Shown: positions 1 through 12,562 of the stretch, one piece after another
How positions within the stretch are numbered: the first letter of the stretch is position 1
How the letters are laid out: each line of letters begins with the position of its first letter
Assembly (NCBI GenBank): GCA_027886175.1
Contig: JAJNNQ010000027.1
Span: 5,532,001 to 5,596,000 of the forward strand
Direction: 5' to 3'
DNA: 64,000 nt
Source of the DNA: Phylloscopus collybita
Lineage: Eukaryota; Chordata; Aves; Passeriformes; Phylloscopidae
Made by a program: the position numbers and the translations under genes
Notes under the pieces: generated by a model
Database searches by the model: none
What the model saw: only the letters and a program-made list of their open reading frames with translations
What the model was told of the DNA's origin: nothing

Positions 1-3000
1 GGAATGAAATGAAATAAAACTAAAAACTGATCATTTGGAACACAAGTTCAGAGTTTGTTCACACAAGAATTCCTGTGGAAAATGAGCTAAAAGCTGAAAG
101 ATGTGAAATATCTCTGACTAACTGAAAGTCATCCTTTCTTTGTATTTTTTTTAGGGTACCCAAGGCTCTCCAGTCCAGCAGGGTAGCTGGGGCTCACTGT
201 AACACCTGGCTTTATCCACCCTTTTTCCTTCACTGGTTACAGACTATAAGCACTCAAGACAGAGTTTATTTCTGTGAGACACATCTACAAATTACTGATA
301 CAAAAGGATTCTCATGGGGTTTCTCTTGTGGGATTTTCTGGCTAACAGTAGTATGGCCATACAAAGAAGAAATACACCTGGACATTGAACAAAGATCTGT
401 GTGACAGGATAAGGCAAAAGATCATTTTGAGTGTAGCTGGGGCAAAACAGATTCAGTACTTATGACTTTTTTGGGGTTTGTTTTTTTTTTTTAAGTTAAT
501 AAACACTTTCTTTGCTACTCTTCCCCCTTAAAGAACAAAGTCACTTAAGGTTTTCTAAAGTTTCTCTCTTGCTGATTGTGTGAGAGTTGCCTGTTGTTGC
601 CTCAGGTTAGCAGTAATCAGAACAGAGCATTCTGCAAACCAGCTCAGGAAACTTTCCCCAGGACATCTCAATCCATCCTCTGGACCAGTGTTCTCAGCTC
701 CCCTGTCTGTGGCTCTGCCTTAACAAGATTTATGTGCTTTTCCCTTGGCTGGGACAGGGGAGCCTCCTCTGCTCATCCATCACTGCTTTTCTCTGAGTAG
801 CAGCAGCAGCAGCAGCAGTGGGTATCCTGTGCTGTAGGAAATAATGCACTCTCTAGTGCTTCATGGTGTTAATTCACCAGATAAACTCACTGAAATCCCA
901 CAAGGACTGAAGTGTAGTCAGCAGCAGCCCAGAGAAAGAGCTGTGCTCTGGAAAAGGGCATTTCTTGTGTGAATCCATGGCTGCACTCTGTAGATAAGAT
1001 AAATATTGCTTATTTAGCTGTCACCAGTAATGAAGATTTTCTTTTCTGCAGGCCAATATTAGTAAGCATTAACACATCACTGCAGCAACTCTGGTTTATT
1101 GAGCTTTTTTTTTTTTCCTGGTTTTTTTTCCTGCTTTTTTTTTTGATTTTTTGTTTTGTATCGTTTCTGGTTTTGGAGGGTTTTACTCTGGCTTGTTTGT
1201 TTGTTTGAGGGTTTTGTGGGGTTTTGTTTGTTCTTCGTAGGCTTCCTTGTTTGGGTTTTTTCTTGCTTTCGTTGTTGTTTGTAGCTTTTTGTTTCCTTGG
1301 GATTTTGTTGTGGTTTTGTTTGGTTGATTAATTTCTTTTGGTTGTTTTTTTTTTTTTTTTTTTGTGGGTTTTTGGGGGGGGTTGGTGGGTTTTTTTGGTG
1401 TTTTGGGGGTTTTTTGGGTTTGGTGTTTTTTGGTTGGGTTTTTCTGGTTTTTTTTGGTTGGTGGGTTGGGTTTTTGTTTGTTTTTTGTTTGTTTGGGTTT
1501 TTGTTTGTTGGTTTTTTGTTTTTTGTTTGTTTATTTGTTGTTGGCTAAGTTTGTTTATGAGTCTGGGGATTTATTTCCAGAAAAACCTAACAGAGTGGGC
1601 AGGTAGAAGAAATACTGGCAGAAGCCAATATTGAATGGAGATTAGGACAAAGGGAAGGATAAAGGAAAACCCATCCTGAGGAGGAGACTCCTGCTCCTGT
1701 TTCCATTGACAGCAATTTTGGGCACAAACTGAACAGATTTGATAACTACCCCTGCTGGTGTTCAGCTTGCAGGAACAACTGGATTGTAAAATCAGTTAGC
1801 CTAACCCCAGGAAATGCAAGATAAATGTGCAAAAATGTATCTAAAAACCTAACGAGGTCTTTACAGCATTAATTCAGGGAGAATTAATTAATTAAACTGC
1901 TCTGGTTTCAGAAGGGCTGCTCTTCACACACACCCCTGGAAGCCACGTGTGCTGTTAGAACAGTCACAGATGTCTTTTTTAGGCTTTTGGAGGAATCCCT
2001 TGTGTTTTGTAACATAACAGCTACACCTTAAGTGAACTTCTGAAATCTCTGACAGAACCACAGGAGCTCATTCTCTGTTCCTTTTTTTTTTTTTTTTTTT
2101 TTTTTTTTTCTGGTAGAATTAATCAGTTTACACTGATACATGAGAATAAATAAACCCAGGCTGTGCACTAACACTCTCCAAAAGGCTCATTAAGGTAATT
2201 GTGCCTTGATTCCAGTCTCACCTCCTGGTTTGTACACCCAAAGCCACCACTGAGAAAGATCCTATGGAAAAGCAGAGTGTGAGTGAAGAGCAGCACAGCA
2301 GCACCTTCAGGACTCCCACACTTCCCTCTGTTCCCCATGGATCTGCAGGATCTGGAATGTATAAAAAGGACTCCGTGGAACCCATATTTCCTCTGAAAAT
2401 GCTTTTCACAGGAAGCCAAATCACATTTCTTCATTCAACCACACCAGTTAAATTTGCATTTGCAGAATGAGTATTAATTTCTTCACGATTTTTTTGCTCC
2501 TCAAAGAGAGATTTCTTGTGGTTTGGGCCATTTCCATCACATGTGCAGATTTCCCACTCAGAATTGTGGCTGCTTGTGCACTGAGGTCAGTGCACATCTA
2601 ATGGAGAAAGAGCATTTACAGCCCAGATATCAAACATCCACATTTAAATATTACTCTGAAATTCAAGACCTGCGTGCCAGCAATTTTAATGTAAATAAAC
2701 AAAGGTGACCTATTTTAGTGCATCAGCTCCTCCCTGATATAGAAGGTTCTTCCAAAATTCCATTTTTGCTCTGGGTTAGAGTTTAATCCTTGCTACACGT
2801 GTGTGACTATGGATCTACTGAAGAGATTTCAGTAGCTCTCACATTGATCCAAATAAGAAAATTTGGAGTTGTACTGACTTTGCCCAATGTGCCACAGTGG
2901 ATTTGTGACAGAGATGGAATAAAATCCATGAGTTCTGATGTACTCCCTGCTGTTCTCCTCCTTACACAACACTTTGTTACATAAATTTTTTTTTCCTGGG

Positions 3001-3509
3001 GAAAAAAAAATAAAAAAAGGGAGAGGGAATGGAAAAAAATAGCATCTTTTTGGTTGTAAGCCAGTTTTCTGTATCAACATGGCAGTAGCGTGTGAAGTGA
3101 AGCAAGATTTCCTTATAGCACCATGTGACAAAGCTAATCAAAATAAACATCCAAAAAATAAAGAAATTAAGGGTGAGGTAGCAGACTGTGGGGAGAGCAG
3201 ATGGTTATTTAAAATAACAGCAAATTTTCCATGCTGACTGCAACTATAGCTCTTGTCACAAAATATTGCTGTTAATGGTGAAAGAGAAGGCAGGAACATC
3301 ATCAGAGGATTTTGTGGGGCTGGGGAAAGAAAGAGGATGAAAAATATATGGGGAAGAGGGAATTTTCAGCTCTCTCTAGAAAAAATCTGCTCCAAATATC
3401 AGTGGCAGTAGAGCAGAGGCAGGAGAAAGCAGCAATGCAGCAGGTGGAAGGGAGATCACATTGATCTAATTTATCACACGCAATACGAGGTCTCTCACAA
3501 GCCCAAGGA
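1..3509. other. Intergenic sequence, left flank
   Basis: I see no recognisable gene or exon here. The open frames are short, lack conserved motifs, and several lie in low-complexity DNA. In human the gene left of MRGBP is NTSR1, but no receptor transmembrane sequence is visible. Simple repeats include a (CAG)6 run at 801-818, the T/G tract listed separately, and a run of 28 T at 2082-2109. Confidence 0.7.
1106..1544. repeat. T/G-only low-complexity tract, about 440 bp
   Basis: Nearly every base on the + strand is T or G, with runs of up to about 18 T and several G runs, and only scattered A or C. It is not a clean tandem repeat. Open frames in it are composition artefacts rich in F, G, V and W. 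Shorter A/C-rich or T/G-rich tracts occur at 28572-28635, 49714-49891 and 57925-58069. Confidence 0.85.
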
Positions 3510-3515
3510 TCAGAC

Positions 3516-3816
3516 TGTAGTCCTGGTTTGTGCTGTGATGTTTGGTTTCTCTGAAACTCTTTCCCAGACACTGTTCTGTCAACAAGAGACAGTTTTCCTA
3601 ACCATAACCTGTTTACATTCCTTTCCCTAGGAGTGAATTCTTCTTGATGTCCCTCTGACTTGACCAATGTAGTTGAAGAAGTTTGTCTTTCTTCCACCCC
3701 TTGGGTGGTTCTTTGTAAAATAGTATAAAGGGAAGAAATTCCTGGGTAATAAAGATTGGAGTCATTTCAGCTTTCTGACCTCGGAGTCCGTGCCGTTGTG
3801 ATCTTGAACAGCGTCA
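3516..3816 (+). mobile_element. Solo LTR of an endogenous retrovirus (6-bp target duplication, ERVK-like)
   Basis: The 301-bp element starts TGTAG and ends GCGTCA, so it has the TG...CA termini of an LTR. It is flanked by identical 6-bp direct repeats TCAGAC at 3510-3515 and 3817-3822. Inside, in + orientation, are a CCAAT motif (about 3664), a TATA-like TATAAAG (3724-3730) and a polyadenylation signal AATAAA (3748-3753). No gag, pol or env sequence adjoins it, so it is a solo LTR left by recombination. A 6-bp duplication is typical of class II (ERVK-like, alpha/beta) elements; that class assignment is inference. The intact duplication suggests a fairly recent insertion. Confidence 0.82.
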
Positions 3817-3822
3817 TCAGAC

Positions 3823-6800
3823 ACTGTGCTAAAGGAGAATATTTTGTCTTCTCAGGAAGGTAAAACCACAGAATTCATAGTTTACAGTAGTTTGAAGCAC
3901 AGAAATGATGATCCAGACCCTGAGAAAGGAGTTGGGAAACCAGGATTGATCTCAGACCATTGCTGAAGTCATGGTTCAGGACCAGCCTCTCTCTCTCAGC
4001 CTCAAGCACAAATCCACAACTTGAGCTCCAAGTCATGGCTTTGGCCAATCCCGACGTTTTACAGGCTCTTCCCACTTTTAAGGGCAGTGTAGGCGCCAGG
4101 ATTTTTTACAATTTTTTTACAAATTCAGATTTAAACTTTCTGCTGGAATCTCTGGTGAGAACAGGGAGGTGCAGCTTCCAAGAGGGAGAGGAGGCTGCCA
4201 GCCGAGTGCCTCAGATTCACTGGAGAGGGGACCTGGGAGCCTCTGCCTGCAGCGTTGCTCTGCCCACTTTGCACTGTGAATCCCCCTTTAAGGCTGAATA
4301 AAAGAACTAAACATCAGAAATTGCAGACAAATTGCTGCCTCTCCACAGTTAGAGTTGCCAGAAGTGAGCTGTCAGCACGCTGGGACAATGGGGAGCAGCC
4401 GGCTCCGCTCGGCGCTATTGAAGCGTTTCCAGCACTCCAGACACTCCAGGATCTTGGCACAGTGAGCAACAAATGCAGAAGCAGCATCTTTTCTGTCTCC
4501 TGCAGAGAAGGGGAAGTAGAGGGACATAGTCTAAAGCCCCAGAAGCTGGGATGACTGTGACACAGAGGATGCAGCTGCAGCTTTTACCAAGGATGACGGG
4601 ATGCCGTGGATCTCACAGCACACACCAGGGCAGTTGTGTTGGCTCTGCTGGTACCACCCTGAGCTGGCCTCTGGCAACACCCTCAAATCTGGGAGACCCA
4701 TTTTCCCCTACCACTTGCATTTTCCTATCCTTCCAGCTGATTCTGCCTGTCTAATACAAATGTTTGTGTTTTCCATGACTGTGAGGCAGCTTTTCCAGGA
4801 GCTATTTCACTCCTCTAGCAAAAAAAAAAAAAAAATGGTTTCTGAGTTTTCCATTGAATGGCAGCTTCAGATCTGTTGCATCAGCTTCTTCTCAGGCAGA
4901 CACACCTCAGTTCTTGTTTTACACAACTTTCTACTTAAAAATATGTTCAGCAGCTCTCTAAGCAACAGAAAGGACAAAGGCAAATGCTTGTCTGCCCATA
5001 AAAACAGAAATGTTCATCTGTCCATCCTGATGAACTACTGCAGCTGAACAGCAAAGGAAATTAAAGCATTTTTCTAATTCTCTTCCTTCCAAGGGATCAT
5101 CCTTGCAAAAATTGGCTGTGTGGATGCTCACAGTATTTAAAATCATGGTCTGCTCAGAGCATGAAGCAGCTCTGAAGAGCAAGAAAAGTTTTGCTGAGAG
5201 TCTCAGCTCCTGGTGACTGGACTTCAGCGAAGATCCTTCTGCAGCATTATCCAGATTAATTGTAACTCTAATTTTCCTCAGAATTCACACATCTTTGCAC
5301 TGGCTTTCCACACCCTTTTATTTAAACTCTGATATTATGCAACCATTTTATATCACCCCTCATCAGCACAGTATCTGAACACTTCCCACATACAAACTAG
5401 GAGAGAATATAAACTTCAGTTAATTCTTTGCCTTTCTTGCACTTTGGGGTAAAACCTCAGCTTTCATGGCAGCTTTATTTTTCATTTTAGACATTATAGT
5501 TTCTTCCTAAGGTACTATTGCTTGGTTAAAAGGGATTTACTGAACAGAAATCTTGTTTTCTAAAGAAATTAGAAAATAGGGTTATGGGACAACAGTGGGA
5601 AAAAGGCTCTGGTAATCCAGAGAAGAATCCCAGACCCTCAGTTTGTGGGGCAGCTGAGCATGGTTAGGAGGACACAGGACAAAAAGTAATTAGGAAAGCT
5701 TTAGGAGAGAGAATGAGGGCTGACTCCAAAAGGAATTCAAGGAAGGAATTCAAGCCCTGTCTCCTGTGTCAGGGGCAGATGTGGTGAATCATCCTTGCTG
5801 TTGGGTGAGCAGAGCTGCAGCTAGACATGGACGTGTCCTCATACCCAGTTTCCAAGTTCCTGCAAAAACATTGGACTAGAGCTTTTCAGTCTGTTTAATT
5901 CTGTTTTGTAAATGTATTCTACCCAGTGGTCGAAGGAAAACAAGGTTTATCACTTTCCTCATTAATGAGGGCCTTGAAATTCAACACAGCAGCTCCACCC
6001 CAGATTCAATTTGTCAGAATATTTTAGAGCCCCCCAGACTTTAAAAAACAGGCACCTGGTGAGCTTCTCTATTACATCTCCAAAACCTCTTGCACTTAGC
6101 AGCATTTTTTTCAATAAGTTTCTTTGCAAATCAATTGTCAGTGTGATTAGATTCTTATTCAGGTGCTGCACACAACAGTTGGAATGTCCATGTGAATATG
6201 GAATGAAACACAACATTAAACTCACCATAAAAGCAGAAGGAGATCAGTGACTGGCAGGTTTTTCGCTTTTCTTTGCTTGGTTCTCCTTTTTCTTTTGAAA
6301 TTAAAGTTCTTGCCAAGTTTTACTACACCCCAAATCACATGTCTGTGCCTCTAATAAACAGCTGCTAAATGATTCTCTGAACAGTCTGTTCTCCTCCTGC
6401 AGAAACCAGGCAGGAGCCCACCTCCAGCTGGACTTGGCCACTTCTCATCTTGCTGCGCCCCTCAGAGAAACACAAAAGCATCCAGACAAAGAGTTCTGAC
6501 GAATTTAGTCACAGATTTGCATTTAAGGATGTGTGGGATTAACTTTATAGGAAAATTTATACGTTGGGAGTCAGATGTCTGGGGTGGCATGGTGAGAAGA
6601 AAAACACAGAAAACCAGAAAATTTGTTTTCATGAGAGTGGGGAAGCACAGAATGTACCAGAAATGTTGACAGCAGTACCTCTCTTGCAGTTTCAAGGCAT
6701 AAAACTTCACATATCACAGGGGTGTTGGGCAAATTCACCACTGCTACTTAAACTGAAAAAGAAAGAAAGAAAAAAATCTACAAAAGCACCATTACTGCTG

Positions 6801-9800
6801 CTGCTGCTGCTAAACCTTTAACAAAATTGCTTCTTTTCTGATAAAGGTGCACTCCTGCTTTATGTGAAGTTTAAGAAAAATCTGTACAGAGATTAAGATT
6901 CCCTTTTGAAAGCGTTATCTCTATAGACCCAACATTTTAAATAAATTGTTTGTCACTTAAAACAGTTTTATTCCAAAGAGTTCCAGCTCTGTTCAGTGTT
7001 ATCTCTGTGCCAGGATTTTCCCCAGAGGCAGATTTAAAGCAGGAGGATTAACATCAGACCTTTTCTGATGGTAAGAGGGGTTTGAGCCTGGATGAACAGC
7101 CCGTGGTACCCGGAGTGGGGAGTTGGGAACCTGTGACAAGAAAGGAGAACTAAAACCTTCAGGCTAGAAATTGTTACTGCTCTGCTCTTCTGTGATATTA
7201 TTGCCATGTGCACCAGTGTCATCAGCAGGGCTCCACAACATGCCTGACCACTCATAAAAATATTTTGCCTTAGGAAGCCAGAGCTATGTTTAACTACTTG
7301 TAAAATTACATTGAATTTGAAAGGAAGGAACAGTCAGAGGGCACCAAGAAGCCAAGTAATTACCCTGAATTAATCTTTGGTTGCCCCCCTCCCCTGAGAT
7401 GACCTGAATTTTTAAAGTCTGAGCTCTGAAGTCTATGGAACCACTGCATCAAGCCCAGAGGATTACAAAGAGTTTTCATTCTGAGCCTGAATGCAAAGGC
7501 ACAAAAAACTAATGATGATTCTGAAGAACATTCAGGTTTGCAGTTGCTAACACCAAAAAGACTTACAAAGCAGGAAAAATACAGCTGCGTCCACCCAATC
7601 ACATCAATTTGAGATCTGATGCTTGATCCCACTTATCTTAATTATAACCTTTCATTAACTAGATAAAGAGAAAAACAATTTTAATATAGTATCTCTAGGC
7701 AGAAGACTGAATTGAACAGAAAATTGAGAAAAAATGTAGACTCACAATGCAGTTAATAATTAAAATGAAAAGTTTTTCCTCAGCTGCCCTCTCGTTATAA
7801 TAGGTCACAAAGTTTTACAATTCCATTATATTCCATGATTGGTCATTTTTTACTATGTAATTGGCAATTGTTGTTTCAAACTGAAAATTAAAATGCTGGG
7901 TTTGGTGACAAAAGAAGTTTTTTTTTTATTAAGACATATTAAAGAATTAGGAGTAGCTCCAGTGACTGAACTCAGCAGATTTAGCCCAGTGAAATAAAAC
8001 TTCATCATCTTTAAATTGTTTAAAGTCCTGTTTGCTCATAACTGAAGAGTAAAGGGAGCAGCACAAATGGGGTATTCACTGTTCCAGTAAGTTTGTGATC
8101 TTCATTTTCTATAAATATGTTTGTCAAAGAGCTTCCTATTATGAACCTGATTATTACCTGCATTAGAAACAGGAGCCTCAAAGAGCCGTTGTCAAAATTC
8201 ATTTCAGAAATTGGTCTGGAAGACAACTATAAGGGCATTTAATCAGCAATCCTGTCTAATAAAACTGATTAGAAGAGCACAATTTTGCATGAGCCCACCT
8301 TGATCACAGTGAGAGCAGATAGCAAATGTTCTGAAATTGAATAAATTAGCAACAATCCCATCAGGGCACAGAGATAAGGTAATATACAGATATGAACTGC
8401 AGCAATAAAAGGCAAAGTGGGAAATTAGGAAAGATTCTTTTTCTTAACAACTCCACTAAGTTGATCCAAGAAGAATAACTAAAAGAATTCAAAGTGAATG
8501 CAGCTTATTGTGGTCTTGGATTCCTCTTTCAGATCAGATTGTAGATATAGTAGAAAATTCATCAGCTCTCCCTAAATCCCTTGAAGATGAATTACACTTC
8601 TGCACTACACAAACAGCTACACACCTGATACCTGAAGTCATTTTCTAAGGGAGGAAATATTCCCATTTAATCCCACCTTTGATCATGGAATACATTCAGA
8701 AACCAACCAGACTCCCTTGCAATGGAGAGAAATGAAATTAAATTGGATGGATGTAATAGCCAGACTCCTTAAAACAACTTTAGGAACTGCTACACACAAA
8801 ATAGGGAGAAAGTGCCAAACACCAAATGGGGAGAAAGTTCCCCTTTCCTTGCTGTGCCCAGGGATGAAAGTCACCACAGATCAGCCCAGCTGGACACTCA
8901 GAAAGGCAATGGCAACAAAATGTTGTCCTGAGCAGGACTAGAGCTTCTGAAATGAGAATACAACAACAATTCAGCTCTGAGGATGAACATTTGGCACCTG
9001 TACAAGGACAGCAGTCACAGCAGGCCCAGGGCTAACTCTACATCTGGGTTTCTATTGCTTTCACTGATGAAAATCTTTGCCATAAAAAAGTAAAAAACAA
9101 AATAAAGGAGCATTAAAATGATGAGACCATTTAAAGGGCATCATTTAACAGAGGCAGGGAATGGCCCAGCACAAAAAATTTGCCACAAACATTATGTTTT
9201 CCACCTCTTCTTTAAGGTCTTTTTCCACTTTGGCTGCTGAGCATTTGGTTTTCCGATTAAAAGGGAGAACAACAGACCCAGCAGATATCAGGGAGATAAG
9301 ACATGGTCATTATAGAGGGGAATTTCTGAGAAACTCAACTTTGTCAAAGTAGATTTGGTGGAAGGTTTTCCCACTCAACAGAGCTGGAGCATTTTGCCCC
9401 CTGACCAAGGTCAGGTGGTTCTTGTAAGGTCACAGAACCCTTCCTTTAAAAGCATCAAACAAAACATTGGTAGATGCAAGTTCTAAACTTACCCCAGCTG
9501 TAAATATTTTCTAGTGGAGACTTAGTCACTCAAATGAAAATTTGTGGTGATTATATTTAACTTCACCTGAAGTAGAGAGCACTTCAGGTAATAGCTTCCA
9601 GGGAGGGGAAATGAAACACTGAGGATAAAGCCATCCTTTAAACCTTGTGTATTTTTATTATCATTGCAGGAGCAATTCAGAATTCTGGTGTGCAATGTTA
9701 ATAGGACAGATTATAATTCACCTGAGCCCCAAATTTCCTACTGCTAAGGCAAAAGAGATTTTTACTTATTATTGTCTTTAAGTCCCTTGAACTCTATTAT

Positions 9801-12529
9801 ATGGCAAGACGTACCCGGATTCCAAACAAACTTTCATCTGCTTCTAATTGGGGATTAAAAAAGAAAAGCTTTCGAAAGTCAGATATCTGTGATTGAATAA
9901 CTCCTTTTGCAGGTCTGCAAGTGAACCTTGGGCCTAATTTAGTCTTTCTGAAGTTAATGCAAAAATATTTTTTTTTTATTTTTAATGTTTTGGTATCTCA
10001 TAGCAGCCAAGAAAGCTTGAAAAGGAGTTGTATTCTGAAAGATTTGGAGTTAGGTCTGAGCTATAGTAAGTGTGGCAAATATAAATTAGGCATTAAATTT
10101 TCCTTCACATATATTCAGTCCCTAAAATATAAAGTGCATAGAGACATGGGAGTTAACAAAAAATCCCTCAATGAGGATAGTAGTTAACAAATGTCCTGAT
10201 TTTGTGTGAATGAGGGGTCAGCTTTGCCTCTGCCCCATCCAGCCAGAACAAGACTCCTTGGCAAATGGGAAAAACTGTTAGTGAATGAAGATATTAAAAA
10301 AAAAAGAGGATTTTTGTCCTTGTTAATTTCTTTTGGCCATGCAGCAGCATTTCCAGTGTGCTAAAAAACAGGCATGAAAAGGCTGGGGAATCACAGAGCT
10401 CTGATATTGCTTGGATGTTCTTAAATTATCTCTCCAAGAGCACATCTGTAGCAAATGTTGCTTCTCTATCCCCATTCCTAAGGGCTGATCAGAAGACAGG
10501 AGAAAGACCCCCCCAGACATTGGCTGATACCTTCTGTATCAGCATCTCCTTTTCTCTGGGGAATGTAAAAGTGTGAGTGATTCAGATCTCATCAGAGATG
10601 GTTTTAAGAATGGGAGAAGAGTGAGAGAGACTTGATTTCTCCTGCAGAGGATGAGTCAGGAGCACCAGGATGTGTAGGTGGGATGCAAAGCCCTGTGTGC
10701 ATGATCAGCCTCACCCCTCACCTCCCTGTTCCAGTCTGTGAAGAGTTTGTGAGTTTTTCAAAGTGTGACCTCCAACACACACGATAAAATCAAACAGGCA
10801 TTTTCTTTCTAAGTGTCTCACGTAGATAAATGGTGAAATTATCTATTATGAAAGAAATTGGGGCCTTCCTACCTTTCAGAAAATGCCTTACATTTAATAC
10901 TTTACTTCTGATACTGTCTCAAGGAGTATAAAGCTATCATGAATGGCTGAGGCAATTGAGAAATCCTGAATAGGAGAAGCTCTGTCTCTTTGCAGAAAGC
11001 TTCCAGCCACAGGTTGCTGGGAAAAGCTGTGGAATGTGCTCCCAGGCTCTGTCCCTAGCATGATTATGCAAAGTAGATGATAGTAATAGTGCTGCCTTGC
11101 TATCACTTACCTTTGTTCTCTTCAATTTTATGTAATTTTCATTGAATTTAGGTCCATCAGGTCTCTAGGAGTCATGTGAAAATGAGATCCTTGCTCAAAG
11201 CAATTGGTGCAGTTGGAGAAATGGGAAGTGTTTAAGAGTTCTATCCATTATGCCAAGGGGGGGAAATTATCCCCAAAATTCAAAGAGATAAAATCTATTT
11301 AAATGTGCAAGTTTTTCAGTTACTTCCACTCCAGAAAAAGAAAAAAGAGGTCTGTGAATCACAGCTGTCCTCAGAACACCTGAACATATGTGCTCAGGTG
11401 GGATTTATGATATATATGTAACATTGCTGACACACCTGGCCCAGCAAAGGCTGCATTCCCATAGGAATCCCTAGTTGGAGTTTGGAGTGAATGCTCCAAA
11501 CTTCAAATATCAACCTTGGGGTAGAGGCCAGTGAGCAAAACAAACAAGGGACAAAGCAGGAGCAGTAGTTTAAAGGCAGACCTTGTTCTTAGCAAAGCAG
11601 CAGGGCACGCTGGCGAAGTCAGCCTGTGTGAATCCACTATAAATTCCTGCAGCTCCAGAGTGTAATGAGGTGCTGCTCTGAGTAGGAAACAGTGCAGAAA
11701 GTGCTAATTAGAATTCTGGATGCAGTAGAGAGCTGCTGATGCAGTGGGCAGGTTTATGCAATTAAGTCTCTCATGAAGATATCACACATAATTTGCTAGA
11801 CTTCTTCAGTAATCCCTCACTGGCATCATTGGCTTTTACATGGAATTATAGCACCTCTCTATAGTTTATAAAATCCCCGAGTTTTGCCACACAAGCTGCA
11901 ATGCACTGAAATAAAGCTCTGCCTGCTGAATCAGAAACCAGGAAATAGCCAAGTGTACCAATCCATAACAAAAACAATTGCACATTCTACCTTGGTGATA
12001 TTGTTAGCTGTATCTGTGCCTTTTTACAGGAACAGATTGATATAGATATATATATATATAGTTATTTTTTTAGCATATTTTTATATAGTGATGTCAGTCA
12101 TGACAGTGTTGTCTACAGCCTTTCTTTAAACCTGTTTATTTACTTGAGAGGTTTTTTTTGCTCTGGAGACACCCTAGGCAGGCACATGGTAAAAACTGAC
12201 ATTTTTTTGGCTATGAAGAAGGAAACACTTCAGATCTAACCCAAATACATTAAATTACTGATACAGTTATTTTGGCTTTTTTTTTATTATTTGTCTGTGT
12301 TGTTTTAGAAGGAATAACTGGCTTTGCAATATGTGCTGTAAATTAGAGGGAAAAAAAAAAGTAAGAATCCCAAGCCTGAAAAATAATAACCAATTTTCCC
12401 TGTCTCCTCTTACAGGTATCTCCTAAGCAACTAAATAAACAGAAAACAGAATACATTCTACAGGGAATTCTACCTTCACTGACATCAATGGATTTTTTTC
12501 CCCTTTGATTCACACTTAGGCATAAAACA

Positions 12530-12562
<33 letters not shown>

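Noticed and set aside
2082..2109. Long poly-T (also 12532-12560) considered as tails of reversed retrogenes
   Set aside because: No retrogene or SINE body or target duplication was recognised beside them.
11860..11930. TATA-like TTTATAAAAT followed by AATAAAGCTCTGCCTGCTG, resembling LTR core signals
   Set aside because: I could not find TG...CA ends with a target duplication, so chance spacing cannot be excluded.
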